A DNA stretch of 30,313 bases from Nemertoderma westbladi (Eukaryota; Xenacoelomorpha; Nemertodermatida; Nemertodermatidae). Both the position numbers and the translations under genes were made by a program. The stretch spans positions 1 through 30,313 of the forward strand of contig JAUCBJ010004622.1 in NCBI GenBank assembly GCA_032718475.1, in the 5' to 3' direction. Shown here in pieces: positions 8,567-17,425 of the stretch. Below the pieces are notes generated by a model. That model did not search any database. It was not told the origin of the DNA and saw only the letters and a list, made by a program, of their open reading frames with translations. Within the stretch, counting starts at the first letter, position 1. Every line of letters starts with the position of its first letter.

Positions 8567-10420
8567 TTGGCCTTTGAGGAAGCTTCGAAAAGAAGACAAG
8601 ACACGTCGTTGCAAGTTGCCGTAAAGACTTGGTTCCAGCGGGTGGGTCTCAAGGTTCACGGAACGGCCCAGTGGAAATCTCAGCTGGCTGAGCGCTCAAC
8701 CCATGGAGAATCAACAGACGCTACCTTTTCTCAAGTGGAAAGCGAAGCGACAGCAGAGAAACCGCAGCAGAGGGACGCTATTGACATCTATCTGTCAGAC
8801 TATCAACGATTTCTAGGTGATGAAGAGTTGAGGAGACGGCTGGCTGGACTTTGCCCTAATAGTGAAGGAGCCAAGCTTGTGTTGGACGCAATAGATGCGG
8901 AAATGTTAGCTGCGAACCAAGCTAAATTTGATGAACGCCTCCGCATCGCTAGAGTCCAAGAAGAACAAGTAAAGAAAAAACGTATAGAAGACAGAAAGAC
9001 AGCAGCAGCGGCAGCGGCAGAAGTTGAAAGAAAAGCGGCAGCGGCAGCGGCTGAAAGAAAAGCGGCAGAAGCGGAAAGAAAAGCGGCAGAAGCGGAAAGA
9101 AAAGCGGCAGAAGCGGAAAGAAAAGCGGCAGAAGCAGAAAGAAAAGCGGCAATGGCAGCGGCAGAAGCGGAAAGAAAAGAGGCAGAAGCGGAAAGAAAGG
9201 TAGCAGCGGCAGAAGCGGAAAGAAAAGCAGCAGAGGCAGTGGCAGAAGCAGAACGGAGAGCGTCTGAAGAGACCACCCAACTAGAGTTGGAAAATCTTCA
9301 AGAGAAGCAAGACTGCATAAATAAACAGTTAACAGATAGTCAAATGCAGATGATAAGTCGATTTGCTCCTAAAAGGCAGGGATTTACATCATCTGATGAA
9401 GGCGATACCACCGATTTTGAAGGCGGAGGAAATAGATCTCGTCTAAGCAGGCGTAGAAGAATGCCCCACCGTCAGAAATTGCCTGATTTGCCCCCAGCTG
9501 TTAGAAGGCAACTAGCTAGTACAGACTTAGGTAGTACAGAACCCACAGACCAAATTATTAGGGCAGCAAGACTCCCTACTATAGTAGATGAGCCTGAAAT
9601 AATTAGGCCTGTTCTCGAAGCCACCCCTTCGGTGATAGAGACACCTGTACTCCCAGAACCTACCTCTAAATTCCCTTTGCATAGCACTAAACTACCTGTG
9701 CCCAGCAGAACAGCCCATGAGACAGTTCCTGTCCTGGACTCCGAGCGAAATATCAATGATTTGTCGCCCATTGTCCCCCGTCCACCCGCTACTATGTTGG
9801 CGGCTCCCGCTTCGGCGGTCGAGTGGGTGGATGAGAGACGGCGGGGGATGGATCTCCTGCTCGGGCAGATGCAGGAGACTGTTCAACAGTTCAAGGGCAC
9901 AGTAAGGGAAAGTAGGTTAGAGTTGCAAGAAGTGCAGCAGAGTATCGCGTTAGAACGCGATAAATTAGTAAATACCCAAAGGGGTATACCACCAACCCCG
10001 GTAACAATGTGTCAACCTGTTAGGTCTGAAGTATTTCATGCGCAAGGTGTGGAGCCTACACGCATCTATACTGCTAGTGAAGTAGAAACTCCTATAGTAA
10101 ACCCTATTAAGGGTAATTATAAACCTGTTGACAATAATATTCCATATAGACCTGATCATAATCCGAGAAATTTATATACCGATAACTCGATATTAAATAA
10201 CACGATGGCCCAAGAAAGTTTTACGCGTCAAATGGCTAGAACCGAAGCCCGTCAAGCGTTAAAGGTGGGAGAGATCGTCAAGTTCAATGGAGATGAGATG
10301 AAATGGTTACCTTTTAATGAATATTACAAAGATAACATACAGAACTCTGTGCTATCTAACGGAGAGAAACTTAGATTCCTCATCGAGTGCTTGGAAGGAT
10401 CTCCCAAGTTAATGGCTTAA
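8567..10420 (+). CDS. gag: Gag polyprotein, N-terminal part (BEL/Pao-like)
   Basis: This 617-codon frame makes the structural (capsid-side) part of the retrotransposon polyprotein. Residues about 140-245 form a long coiled coil built from a seven-residue repeat close to KAAEAER, encoded by near-identical 21-bp DNA repeats. Residues 290-560 are proline/threonine-rich linker. Residues about 570-617 ('VKFNGDEMKWLPFNEYYKDN', 'EKLRFLIECLEG') match the start of the DUF1759-type gag domain of BEL/Pao elements. That domain continues in the next frame, so the stop at 10418-10420 lies inside a conserved domain. No ATG is available at the start: the frame is open from upstream of 8460 and the given start is TTG, so the true start is non-AUG, spliced, or lost. 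Confidence 0.8.
   Translation: MAFEEASKRRQDTSLQVAVKTWFQRVGLKVHGTAQWKSQLAERSTHGESTDATFSQVESEATAEKPQQRDAIDIYLSDYQRFLGDEELRRRLAGLCPNSEGAKLVLDAIDAEMLAANQAKFDERLRIARVQEEQVKKKRIEDRKTAAAAAAEVERKAAAAAAERKAAEAERKAAEAERKAAEAERKAAEAERKAAMAAAEAERKEAEAERKVAAAEAERKAAEAVAEAERRASEETTQLELENLQEKQDCINKQLTDSQMQMISRFAPKRQGFTSSDEGDTTDFEGGGNRSRLSRRRRMPHRQKLPDLPPAVRRQLASTDLGSTEPTDQIIRAARLPTIVDEPEIIRPVLEATPSVIETPVLPEPTSKFPLHSTKLPVPSRTAHETVPVLDSERNINDLSPIVPRPPATMLAAPASAVEWVDERRRGMDLLLGQMQETVQQFKGTVRESRLELQEVQQSIALERDKLVNTQRGIPPTPVTMCQPVRSEVFHAQGVEPTRIYTASEVETPIVNPIKGNYKPVDNNIPYRPDHNPRNLYTDNSILNNTMAQESFTRQMARTEARQALKVGEIVKFNGDEMKWLPFNEYYKDNIQNSVLSNGEKLRFLIECLEGSPKLMA
8990..9250 (+). repeat. 21-bp minisatellite inside gag (heptad coiled coil)
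   Basis: Repeats of AAAGCGGCAGAAGCGGAAAG are spaced 21 nt apart, exact over four units near 9057-9140 and degenerate on both sides. Each unit adds one heptad to the alanine/glutamate/lysine/arginine coiled coil, so copy-number changes keep both frame and heptad phase. The long open frames on the opposite strand are shadows of this repeat. Confidence 0.9.
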
Positions 10421-12855
10421 AGTTTATTGGACATCCAGATGGATTAAGACAAGTTTGGGATACACTAAACATCAGGTATGGTAATAGGAATAACATAGCT
10501 AGGTATTTGTATGCAAAATTGGTAGCGCCCCGAAAGTTCATTAGCAGCGGGATTATAGAGTTTTCCGATGAGATTCAGGAGATCTGTAGACAATTAGATT
10601 GGCTAGGTAAGTCCCATGAATATCAGAGTTCTATGGTTATTGGAGCCGTGGCCTCTATTTTACCAAAGGGTGGAGTAGGTACACGCTGGGACAAGAAAGT
10701 CTTATATATGATGGAACAACAACGAAGAGACCCTACCATGGCTGATCTCATGTCATTCTTAGATGGAGAGGTAAAATTACAGCTCCTAAAGCAGTCCAGA
10801 GAGAAGACACCGGAAAATAAGGTAAGTGAGAAACCCGTTTCTAGGAGAAAGGTAACACCAGTGTGTTATACAGACGACGGCGAAAGCCAGGCTTCTCAAG
10901 AAGAGGACAGCGGGAAAGACACTGAAAGATCTTACTATGTCAACAAAGCGCCTAAAGACGTAAGTAAATTTAAGTCTCGATCCAAAGACAGGAGAGAACA
11001 GGTAACAAAAATTCCTCCTACATCTCCTAATAGAGTTCACGGAAGAAAGCCCGAGGAAAGAACGAGAGTGCACAACGTTACCCAAGGTAAGGTGAGTAAC
11101 ATCAAACCAAAATGTGCGCTGTGCGACGGGCCCCACCGTTTAAGTGTGTGTGATAAATTTTTAAAGAAATCACTACAAGATAGACGTGAAGTCATGTGGG
11201 ATAAGCGGTTGTGTTATAATTGCCTCAGACAAGGACACCAACGGCGAACCTGTTACTCCGACACAAGGTGTGCAAAGTGCGGCGCGAAACATCATATCTT
11301 GTTGCACACTGAATTCGAAAGAAACAGCCCGAGTCAGGTAAGTGAGTCCGAACTACATGTCCAATTCAGTGATGTGAACAACACTGATCAAAGTTCTGAG
11401 ATGGAAGGATTCTATACGGATGAATTCTCCGACGAAAACGAATCCTGTTACCTAATAAATACCGCAGTGTATCGAGCACTTACGTATGAGAAAGAAACCG
11501 ATAGTGAGCTCCCCCCAACTGCTCCTGACCGGCAACCATCTTGGAAAGCACCAACATCCAATGTAGGAATCCGAGAATTTCCCGTTGTGCAGTTGAGAGT
11601 CCACGGGCCTAAAAAGAGTTATATAGTGAATGCCCTCCTTGACTCCGGCAGCACAGGAACATTCATCGACAAAGAACTAGCCGAAGACATCTTTGCTGGA
11701 CAACCCAAGTTCCGAACTAAGTTAAACATGTCAGGAATTATGCAGGTTTGGAAATCTACAGTAATTGCAGATTACCATGTAGGTGCGTTGTCCACCCCCC
11801 AGGATGAACTAGGAGAACACAGTATAAGGTCAGTAAAAATGGTGGCGATAAAGAACTTCGCTACCAGCCAAGTGGAACCTTATAACTGGGATGAGGACGA
11901 TTTCACCCAGCAGCTTAAGATACCTAGATTCAACACAGACTACCCTGGAGTGCAAATACTCATTGGCCAAAATGCGCATGAGGCGCTTGAGACATTGGAG
12001 AAACGGCCTGCTCAACCGCAACCACTACAAACCTATCCGGGAAGAACTAGAGTAGGTTGGTACTTTACTGGCCCTTCCCGTAGAACTCTCATGGAAAGGT
12101 TACCCAAAGAACGGGTCTACCAGGAGAGTGAATGGGAAGAAGACATCAGTGAGGGAGAGACGACCACAACTGAGGGAACACCATACTCCTCAGATAATGA
12201 TGATATTAACTCTAATGTAGATCAATGGAGACATTGCCCCGAGACGATTAATCTAGCCTACATCGCTTCCAGAGGAGCAACTCCTCAAGAACTGACAGAT
12301 ACTCCAGACTGGTTAGGTGGACCCGACTTCCTAAGTAAAGAAGATGAATGGCTTCCCCATCTTACCACGTCTGAGATTAGACAAGCCAAGGGAGCGGAGA
12401 AAGTCAAACCTAAAACCCGGAAGAGTAAATCAAGGTTATTTAAACCCATGCTAGATCTGTCTGTACTACACATTTCCAGGGACGACGCTGTGGATCTAAA
12501 CTCCCCCACCGCGAACCGATCTGTTGTGGAGATCAGAGAGAGAGACTGGAGATCTGGAACACCAGACGTCTCGCAGGGACTCTCACCTCTCCTGCCGGGA
12601 GCGATGGACCACTATAGATCCTGGAATCGGCTTTGTAAGGCCGTCGTGTATTTGAAGCGATGTTTCTATCGTCACTATTCCAGGACGAAGAGGAAACCTG
12701 GAATTGTATTCGAAACACAACAACTCAATCGCCCAGTTGGTCGTTTATGTTTACTGGAAAGAGACCGAGAACTGTCCGGAAACTATGGAAGGCAAGATAC
12801 TCTTCCCACGACCACCTCCCTAATCCAACAAACATCTAGGGACTCCCCAACGTAA
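10387..12855 (+). CDS. Gag C-terminus, zinc knuckles and aspartic protease, fused to pol tail remnants
   Basis: This 822-codon frame is displaced -1 from the gag frame and overlaps it by 34 nt. Residues 10-110 continue the DUF1759-like gag domain ('GLRQVWDTLNIRYGNRNNIA'). Residues about 243-305 carry three zinc-knuckle motifs: CALCDGPHRLSVC, CYNCLRQGHQRRTC and CAKCGAKHHILLH. Residues about 395-560 are a DUF1758-type retroviral-like aspartic protease with the active-site motif LLDSGSTGTFID (D419) and an end motif TRVGWYFTGP. From about residue 612 come three short pol leftovers: 'QWRHCP..INLAYIASRG' and 'WLGGPDFLSKEDEWLP' (RNase H tail/linker), 'YRSWNRLCKAVVYLKRCF' (pre-integrase linker), and 'NRPVGRLCLLE' (integrase C-terminal DUF5641-like end). 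RT, RNase H core and integrase core are absent, yet no stop interrupts the frame. Confidence 0.85.
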   Translation: MLGRISQVNGLKFIGHPDGLRQVWDTLNIRYGNRNNIARYLYAKLVAPRKFISSGIIEFSDEIQEICRQLDWLGKSHEYQSSMVIGAVASILPKGGVGTRWDKKVLYMMEQQRRDPTMADLMSFLDGEVKLQLLKQSREKTPENKVSEKPVSRRKVTPVCYTDDGESQASQEEDSGKDTERSYYVNKAPKDVSKFKSRSKDRREQVTKIPPTSPNRVHGRKPEERTRVHNVTQGKVSNIKPKCALCDGPHRLSVCDKFLKKSLQDRREVMWDKRLCYNCLRQGHQRRTCYSDTRCAKCGAKHHILLHTEFERNSPSQVSESELHVQFSDVNNTDQSSEMEGFYTDEFSDENESCYLINTAVYRALTYEKETDSELPPTAPDRQPSWKAPTSNVGIREFPVVQLRVHGPKKSYIVNALLDSGSTGTFIDKELAEDIFAGQPKFRTKLNMSGIMQVWKSTVIADYHVGALSTPQDELGEHSIRSVKMVAIKNFATSQVEPYNWDEDDFTQQLKIPRFNTDYPGVQILIGQNAHEALETLEKRPAQPQPLQTYPGRTRVGWYFTGPSRRTLMERLPKERVYQESEWEEDISEGETTTTEGTPYSSDNDDINSNVDQWRHCPETINLAYIASRGATPQELTDTPDWLGGPDFLSKEDEWLPHLTTSEIRQAKGAEKVKPKTRKSKSRLFKPMLDLSVLHISRDDAVDLNSPTANRSVVEIRERDWRSGTPDVSQGLSPLLPGAMDHYRSWNRLCKAVVYLKRCFYRHYSRTKRKPGIVFETQQLNRPVGRLCLLERDRELSGNYGRQDTLPTTTSLIQQTSRDSPT

Positions 12856-14496
12856 CAGCGTCTGGAGTGGGTGTGTGACTATATTATTTTATATTTGTTT
12901 TTATTATTTTATATTTATGTATGTATTATTATGTAATTTTATTATAATCGTTTTCTTTAATTTTATTTAGTGGAATGTTATTTTAGCGATTATTTAGTAG
13001 ATTAGTGCCATATATATATTCGCGTTTATTACTTAATTACTTATATATTATATATTTAGTTCGACGGCGAGAAATAATTCTTTTTCTCTTTCCTTACTGT
13101 CCGTATTACATTATAAATACGTGACTACAGTAAGATGAAATGTCCGTACTTATTAAAGTACAATAAAGCTCCTACTATATTCAAGTATTATTGGTAAGTA
13201 GAGTATTAGGAATGCAAAGTTCAGATCGTCGTGTCTCAGCTAAACCAAGCTCTGGGTAGACCTTGGAAACGACTTGCCTCTTCTCACTGACATTGCTTCT
13301 TGCGATATTGCTCTCATACCGTATTTTAAATAATACATATAGTAGCGTGATGTCCCTTTAACAGTAGCGTAAAACGCAAAATAAATCTGTTAAACCCTTT
13401 GACCATCTGTAATTCTAGTCGATTAAGATATCGCGGCACCCACCGATATACTTGAAAGACAAAATTCTAGAATCAATGGTTAACGTCCCCAGACATGTTC
13501 TGGAATAAACCGGTGCCCATCTTAAATATTAATTATTAATATTTACAAAATCTGTCAAATTTTAGATCCTTTAAAATTCTAGTCTATTAAGATATCGTAG
13601 CACTTACCGATACTCTTAAAAGGACAAATTTCCTAGAATTCAGGATCCTAGTCCCCAGACATGCTCTGGAATAAAATTGTGTCTATTTAATATTAAATAA
13701 TAAAATTTATGGGAATAAATATAAATTCATTTTTTTAATGAATTTGATAAATTGTCATTTTATACAATTTGTAACATTCCCCAAAATTCCATTAATTAAT
13801 AGATCATGGGAGCGGAGATTCATCCTATTAAGTGTATTAGTGTGCGAGAATCTCCAATATATAGTCAATAGCCGATAAAATTCATAAAATCATGTATAAG
13901 GGAGATATTGACAATTAAAGAATTACTATTAAATAGCATCCCAGATCTGTATGCATGGGAATTACCCTAATTCTACCGCTAGCTTTCCATAATGTCACCA
14001 TGGCAACAACCACACTAGAATTAGAAGTGAGTTAAAAGAACAATAAAGGCTTGCCCCATTGAATAGCATAAGGAATAAAATAGCACACTGCTAGTATCCA
14101 AGGATACCCAATAATAACGTGGCATTCTGGAAGGCACTTGACTAACAGACAAATGGCCCGAATGTGTGCGGTTTGTGACAGTTGTGTGGAATTTGTGCGT
14201 TTATAGGTGAATGTTACTACTAAAGTGTGTTTACAGTAGCGAGTCGCAATTGTGAAAGTAGCCCTAACTCTGCAGTAAGAACCTGAAGTAAATCTTAGTC
14301 CTTGGGACGGACAGTAGGGTGACTCGCGCTAGTTGTTGTTGTCGTTGTGCAGCTACTATGTTGGCGATAAGCACAGCGGCGGCAGTGCATCAGCGCTGAG
14401 GATCTTGCGCTGTCCGGGGGCCGTGAGGGGTAGGCAGCGACGCCCGCTAGCCTAATTATAAACTCATTATAATATTGATAAACTCATATAGCAGCT
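12856..14496 (+). other. Retrotransposon internal non-coding region
   Basis: This is 1.64 kb of AT-rich sequence between the protease frame and the accessory frames. It contains the two-copy repeat at 13405-13690 and, at 14330-14352, a T-rich stretch ending GTTGTTGTTGTCGTTGTGCAG, a plausible splice acceptor for a downstream message. No other gene is seen. Confidence 0.6.
13405..13690 (+). repeat. Two-copy tandem repeat (about 165 bp) with conserved hairpin plus AATAAA
   Basis: Copy A starts near 13412 and copy B near 13578; both begin AATTCTAGTCNATTAAGATA. Each contains CCAGACATG(T/C)TCTGG (13489-13503 and 13655-13669), a 5-bp stem with a loop, followed immediately by AATAAA (13504-13509 and 13670-13675). 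The sequence between these landmarks has diverged, while hairpin and hexamer are kept. A 3'-end-processing role is possible but inferred. Confidence 0.7.
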
Positions 14497-14943
14497 ATGA
14501 CTGAGTTGATAGAAGATGATCTTGGTATCAGGGAGCGATATACTCTACCTTTACAAGCGTTTGTTGATAGCTTGATACGCGGCGAAGCTAGTCCAACTAC
14601 TACGGAGGACGATGGTCGTTATATCGAAACGCCGATGTCCCAGGAGCAACTTACGCGTGAATTGGACTATCGAAAATTCACTGCTCGCTATACGCATCGT
14701 AATGGTACGCATATGGACTTCTTAACTACTGGCCATCCTATCGATTTACACGATACGGACTATGTCGACACCAAAAGGGAAATGGTACTATTTAAATATC
14801 CTACCCAGCGGAGTCGGAACGATAAACTGAAAATCGAATACGAAAATTCTATTCGAAATCGACTTAAAAGAGAAGACTTTAAAGAACCGGATAAACGCGG
14901 TAACTCCAACGTTTATTTGGAATTCTTGAGAGAAACATTGTAA
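14497..14943 (+). CDS. Accessory ORF region, first segment (unknown function)
   Basis: An ATG-initiated 148-codon frame 3' of the protease gene, in a position where some retrotransposons carry env or other extra genes. It has no signal peptide and no membrane segment. It is hydrophilic and charged ('YRKFTARYTHRNGTHMDFLT', 'SRNDKLKIEYENSIRNRLKR'), predicted mostly helical at the C-terminus. A CAG directly precedes the ATG (14492-14494), compatible with a spliced message. Codon use here favours CGN arginine and looks coding. No family is recognised. It appears to be the first part of one larger reading region running to about 16048 and broken by frameshifts. Confidence 0.5.
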   Translation: MTELIEDDLGIRERYTLPLQAFVDSLIRGEASPTTTEDDGRYIETPMSQEQLTRELDYRKFTARYTHRNGTHMDFLTTGHPIDLHDTDYVDTKREMVLFKYPTQRSRNDKLKIEYENSIRNRLKREDFKEPDKRGNSNVYLEFLRETL

Positions 14944-14980
14944 AACCGAATAAATATCACCTGCGTTTCCCCTACAAGAC

Positions 14981-15409
14981 GTGCGTCTTTGGTATTATTG
15001 CGATGAATGCCCAAGACCTAACCAACAAACGGAAAGATATAAACATCCGGGGAGACGTTGCTTTAAACACGGTTTTACTCGCTATATTTACGGGAGTTTC
15101 GAGCGAAGCTTGTTCGATGTATCACCTACGCTCGTTCGATTCAAACGATCCTTAAATAAACCTATGATCAGAGTTCCGGAATACTCGGTCAGACCTCCTC
15201 ATTCCCTAGTTAGACCTCAGACTCTTGATCCTAATAGTATCACGGATCCTCCCGAGCTGTACTCACTGTTCAAAGATCTAGTGTTACCCGAACAGTTAGT
15301 CGGTGGCACTCTGGTTGTGGGCTCCCTAAATATTCGCCCATCTTACCTAGCCGGATTGGGACGCGGACATCTAATATCGCCATTCAACCGTATCATCGTC
15401 CCGGTTTAA
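14981..15409 (+). CDS. Accessory ORF region, second segment (unknown function)
   Basis: A 142-codon frame with a GTG at its listed start; the frame is open back to 14954. The N-terminal part has clustered Cys/His ('YYCDECPRPNQQTERYKHPG', then a further C and H), which could bind metal, followed by a basic region and a hydrophobic but not membrane-spanning C-terminus ('EQLVGGTLVVGSLNIRP'). The stop at 15407-15409 looks like damage, because protein-like sequence continues in another frame immediately after it. No homology is recognised. It is probably part of the same ancestral accessory protein as the segments on either side. Confidence 0.4.
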   Translation: MRLWYYCDECPRPNQQTERYKHPGRRCFKHGFTRYIYGSFERSLFDVSPTLVRFKRSLNKPMIRVPEYSVRPPHSLVRPQTLDPNSITDPPELYSLFKDLVLPEQLVGGTLVVGSLNIRPSYLAGLGRGHLISPFNRIIVPV

Positions 15410-15590
15410 CCCGATACAACCTGTCACCGAGGCGGAGGAGAGAGTTGTACGAAACGCGTTGGACACTATTCGTCAAAAGATCGGAAAAGGAACCTATAAT
15501 TGTTTAGAGAAATGTAAATTGCAGCAGCAAGTCCAAGCGGTAAACGAATTAGCTTTATCTCAGTTTGATCAGGAAATCCGGAATCTCTAA
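15404..15590 (+). pseudogene. Accessory ORF region, third segment (coiled-coil-like, out of frame)
   Basis: In a different frame from the preceding segment, about 60 codons ending at a TAA near 15588-15590 encode a strongly helical, charged stretch ('VTEAEERVVRNALDTIRQKI', 'QQQVQAVNELALSQFDQEI'). It abuts the previous stop with no gap, which fits a single frameshift near 15400 in one longer ancestral frame. It is too short to be taken as a separate gene. Confidence 0.4.
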
Positions 15591-15659
15591 GAAGATATCG
15601 AACTTGGACGACTCTACTTTCTGCAAGAGTTTTGGACGAATGCTTTCAATGACAAGCGG

Positions 15660-16048
15660 AGGAAAATCAGCTCGAGGAGAAGCATATCGATTCCGATAGA
15701 GCCCGAGAACGCGAGTTGGAAAGAATCATCAAACCGAGGGAATTTCTCACTACACACGGTCCACCTACTGCTCTCGTGCAAATGATCCGTCAGGCACCAG
15801 TAAGAGCTGCTGTCTTAAAATGCGCTCTCAAGGTTGTTCAACCTCGTTCCACTGAGGTTGATATCGATCAACCAGGTACCTCGACCGGCGGATACACCGA
15901 CCGTAATCCTAAACCTTCCGATGCAATTGTATTGCACCCTTCACCCAGGAGTTACAGCCCTCCTAGTAAAGTGGCTCGCCCCAAAGAGAAAAGGACTCTT
16001 GCCAGCCTCAAAAAACTGCGTAAACGCCGTCCGCGTAAGAAAGACTAA
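15660..16048 (+). CDS. Accessory ORF region, C-terminal segment (basic tail)
   Basis: The frame is open from about 15660 to the stop at 16046-16048; the first candidate start (TTG at 15716) is weak, and helical charged sequence precedes it ('AEENQLEEKHIDSDRARERE'). The middle is proline/serine-rich and the last 25 residues are very basic ('KKLRKRRPRKKD'), like a nuclear-localisation or nucleic-acid-binding tail. No known family. The stop lies 78 bp before the 3' LTR, so this would be the 3'-most product of the element. Confidence 0.45.
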
Positions 16049-16118
16049 CTGTTTAGAGTATTTTTATATTTTAGAAACTGTGATTTGTTATATTTTATAG
16101 ACTTAAATCCCATTTTCT

Positions 16119-16126
16119 GGGAGCGG
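16119..16126 (+). promoter_or_regulatory. Candidate polypurine tract
   Basis: GGGAGCGG directly abuts the TG of the 3' LTR, the expected place and composition (one C interruption) for the plus-strand primer of an LTR retrotransposon. Confidence 0.55.
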
Positions 16127-17425
16127 TGTAAAAGCTTTTGCGTAATTAACCGGTTATTTTCCCGTAAAGTACTCTGTAGTTGGTTTACCAGGCATAAAAG
16201 GGCCGTGTCCTTACTGTACTGGTGTTTTAGAGGACATAAAAGTCATTTCTTCTGTATTTGTACTTTAGAGGACATAATCCGCAATCTCGTGACGCAATAA
16301 GCTAGATCCTCTTGAAAACAGTGTCGCTACCATGACGACGGCTAACAGCTGATATTGCCACGTCGACATTTCTTTGTTTCTTTGTTCTCTCGTTGTTCGG
16401 TCGACCAATCAGAGCGTTTTTTGACTCTGTGTTGGAGTTGGATACAGAAACTCAGTAGTTCAGTGTTATGTTTTGCCCAGAGCCTAAGAACATCGGCTTT
16501 TGGCACCTCCGTGTTTCAGTCTTTAGCTTAACATTAGTAGGCTTAATTATAGAACGTATATCTGTTATCTATCCATAAATTATTAATCTTACGAGTTACC
16601 GAGTTAACTCACTCACTTAATAATCATTATTCTGTATTTCAGACTTTAGCAAAACATTAGAACGGCTTTGATCATAGAAACGTATAACTGTTATCAAACC
16701 ACAAAGCAGACTCATAGCAAACCAACTCAGTACATATGCATTACGCTTTCACCGCATTGTTTTACTGCTTTTACTGTCGGTTATTAATTGTATCAGTTGA
16801 TGGAATATTGTTATATTTGGAGAATATCGATAAATAATCAGAAAACCCAAATCTTCTTGATATACTGAAGGTTAGAGAGACCGGTTACATATAGCAATTG
16901 TGACTTACATTATAGTGGTTTTGGAGTGAATTGAATGCTATTTCATAGGCCCTACATGTGTCGGTTGCTGTTCTCCTTATATATGATTAAAATTAGTGAA
17001 GGTCGGCAGATCGGTGTGCAGCATTGTGCGGTAGTGTGCATGAATGTGATAGATAACAAAGCATCTCCTAAAGAATGCGCTTTATACGTGAATCATTAGC
17101 CATCCCGTTGTGTTTAGTGTAAGTCATAACTCTGTTTACATACTTAGATCGCCACGTCCTAAAGGAACTGTTGATATTTCCCGAAAGTGAATAATATTTG
17201 TCAGAGATTATATATTAACGATCAATCGAATAATACAGTAGGCCTACACCGCAATAGCATCCGAATCCAGTCTCCCGGGTAAATCCAGTGGGTGAATGGT
17301 CGCGCATAGGCTGGCTTCGGCTAATGTAGTGCATCAAATACTTGTCATAGGCTAAAGTCGATTTATAACCTAGAAGACACCTAAATTTGGCAGGTTAAAC
17401 TGCTAAAGGTCTAAAAGCGCGAACA
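16127..17425 (+). repeat. 3' LTR (1299 bp), mosaic
   Basis: It begins TGTAAAAGCTTTTGC and ends GCGCGAACA. From about 16628 to the end it is nearly identical to the 5' LTR. Before that it is clearly diverged. It is 111 bp longer because the region around TTTCAGTCTTTAGC (16517) and TTTCAGACTTTAGC (16636) is present twice as diverged copies, the second being the 5'-LTR-like version. This points to an unequal join between two LTR variants. Confidence 0.93.

Larger units (their letters stand above)
5896..17425 (+). mobile_element. BEL/Pao-like LTR retrotransposon, domain-deleted but structurally complete (11,530 bp)
   Basis: The element has two LTRs (5896-7083 and 16127-17425), each TG...CA, a 5-bp CAGAT duplication, a purine-rich tract before the 3' LTR, and a gag and gag-protease coding region. 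Family assignment rests on the gag DUF1759-like segment, three CCHC/CCHH-type knuckles directly before a DUF1758-type aspartic protease, and short BEL/Pao-specific tail motifs. The RT, most of RNase H and the integrase core are missing, so the copy cannot be autonomous. It sits inside an older LINE tail. A third reading region of unknown function lies between pol and the 3' LTR. Confidence 0.9.

Noticed and set aside
8803-9280. Long minus-strand frames (up to 157 codons) opposite gag
   Set aside because: They are the reverse reading of the 21-bp KAAEAER repeat and have only repetitive A/S/F/L or R/F/C composition.
10395-10420. Canonical -1 frameshift heptamer
   Set aside because: No X XXY YYZ motif is in the gag phase across the overlap (codons read TCT CCC AAG TTA ATG GCT TAA); a mutation is the simpler explanation.
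14981-15409. Envelope glycoprotein
   Set aside because: No signal peptide, no transmembrane helix and no fusion-peptide-like stretch in any of the accessory frames.
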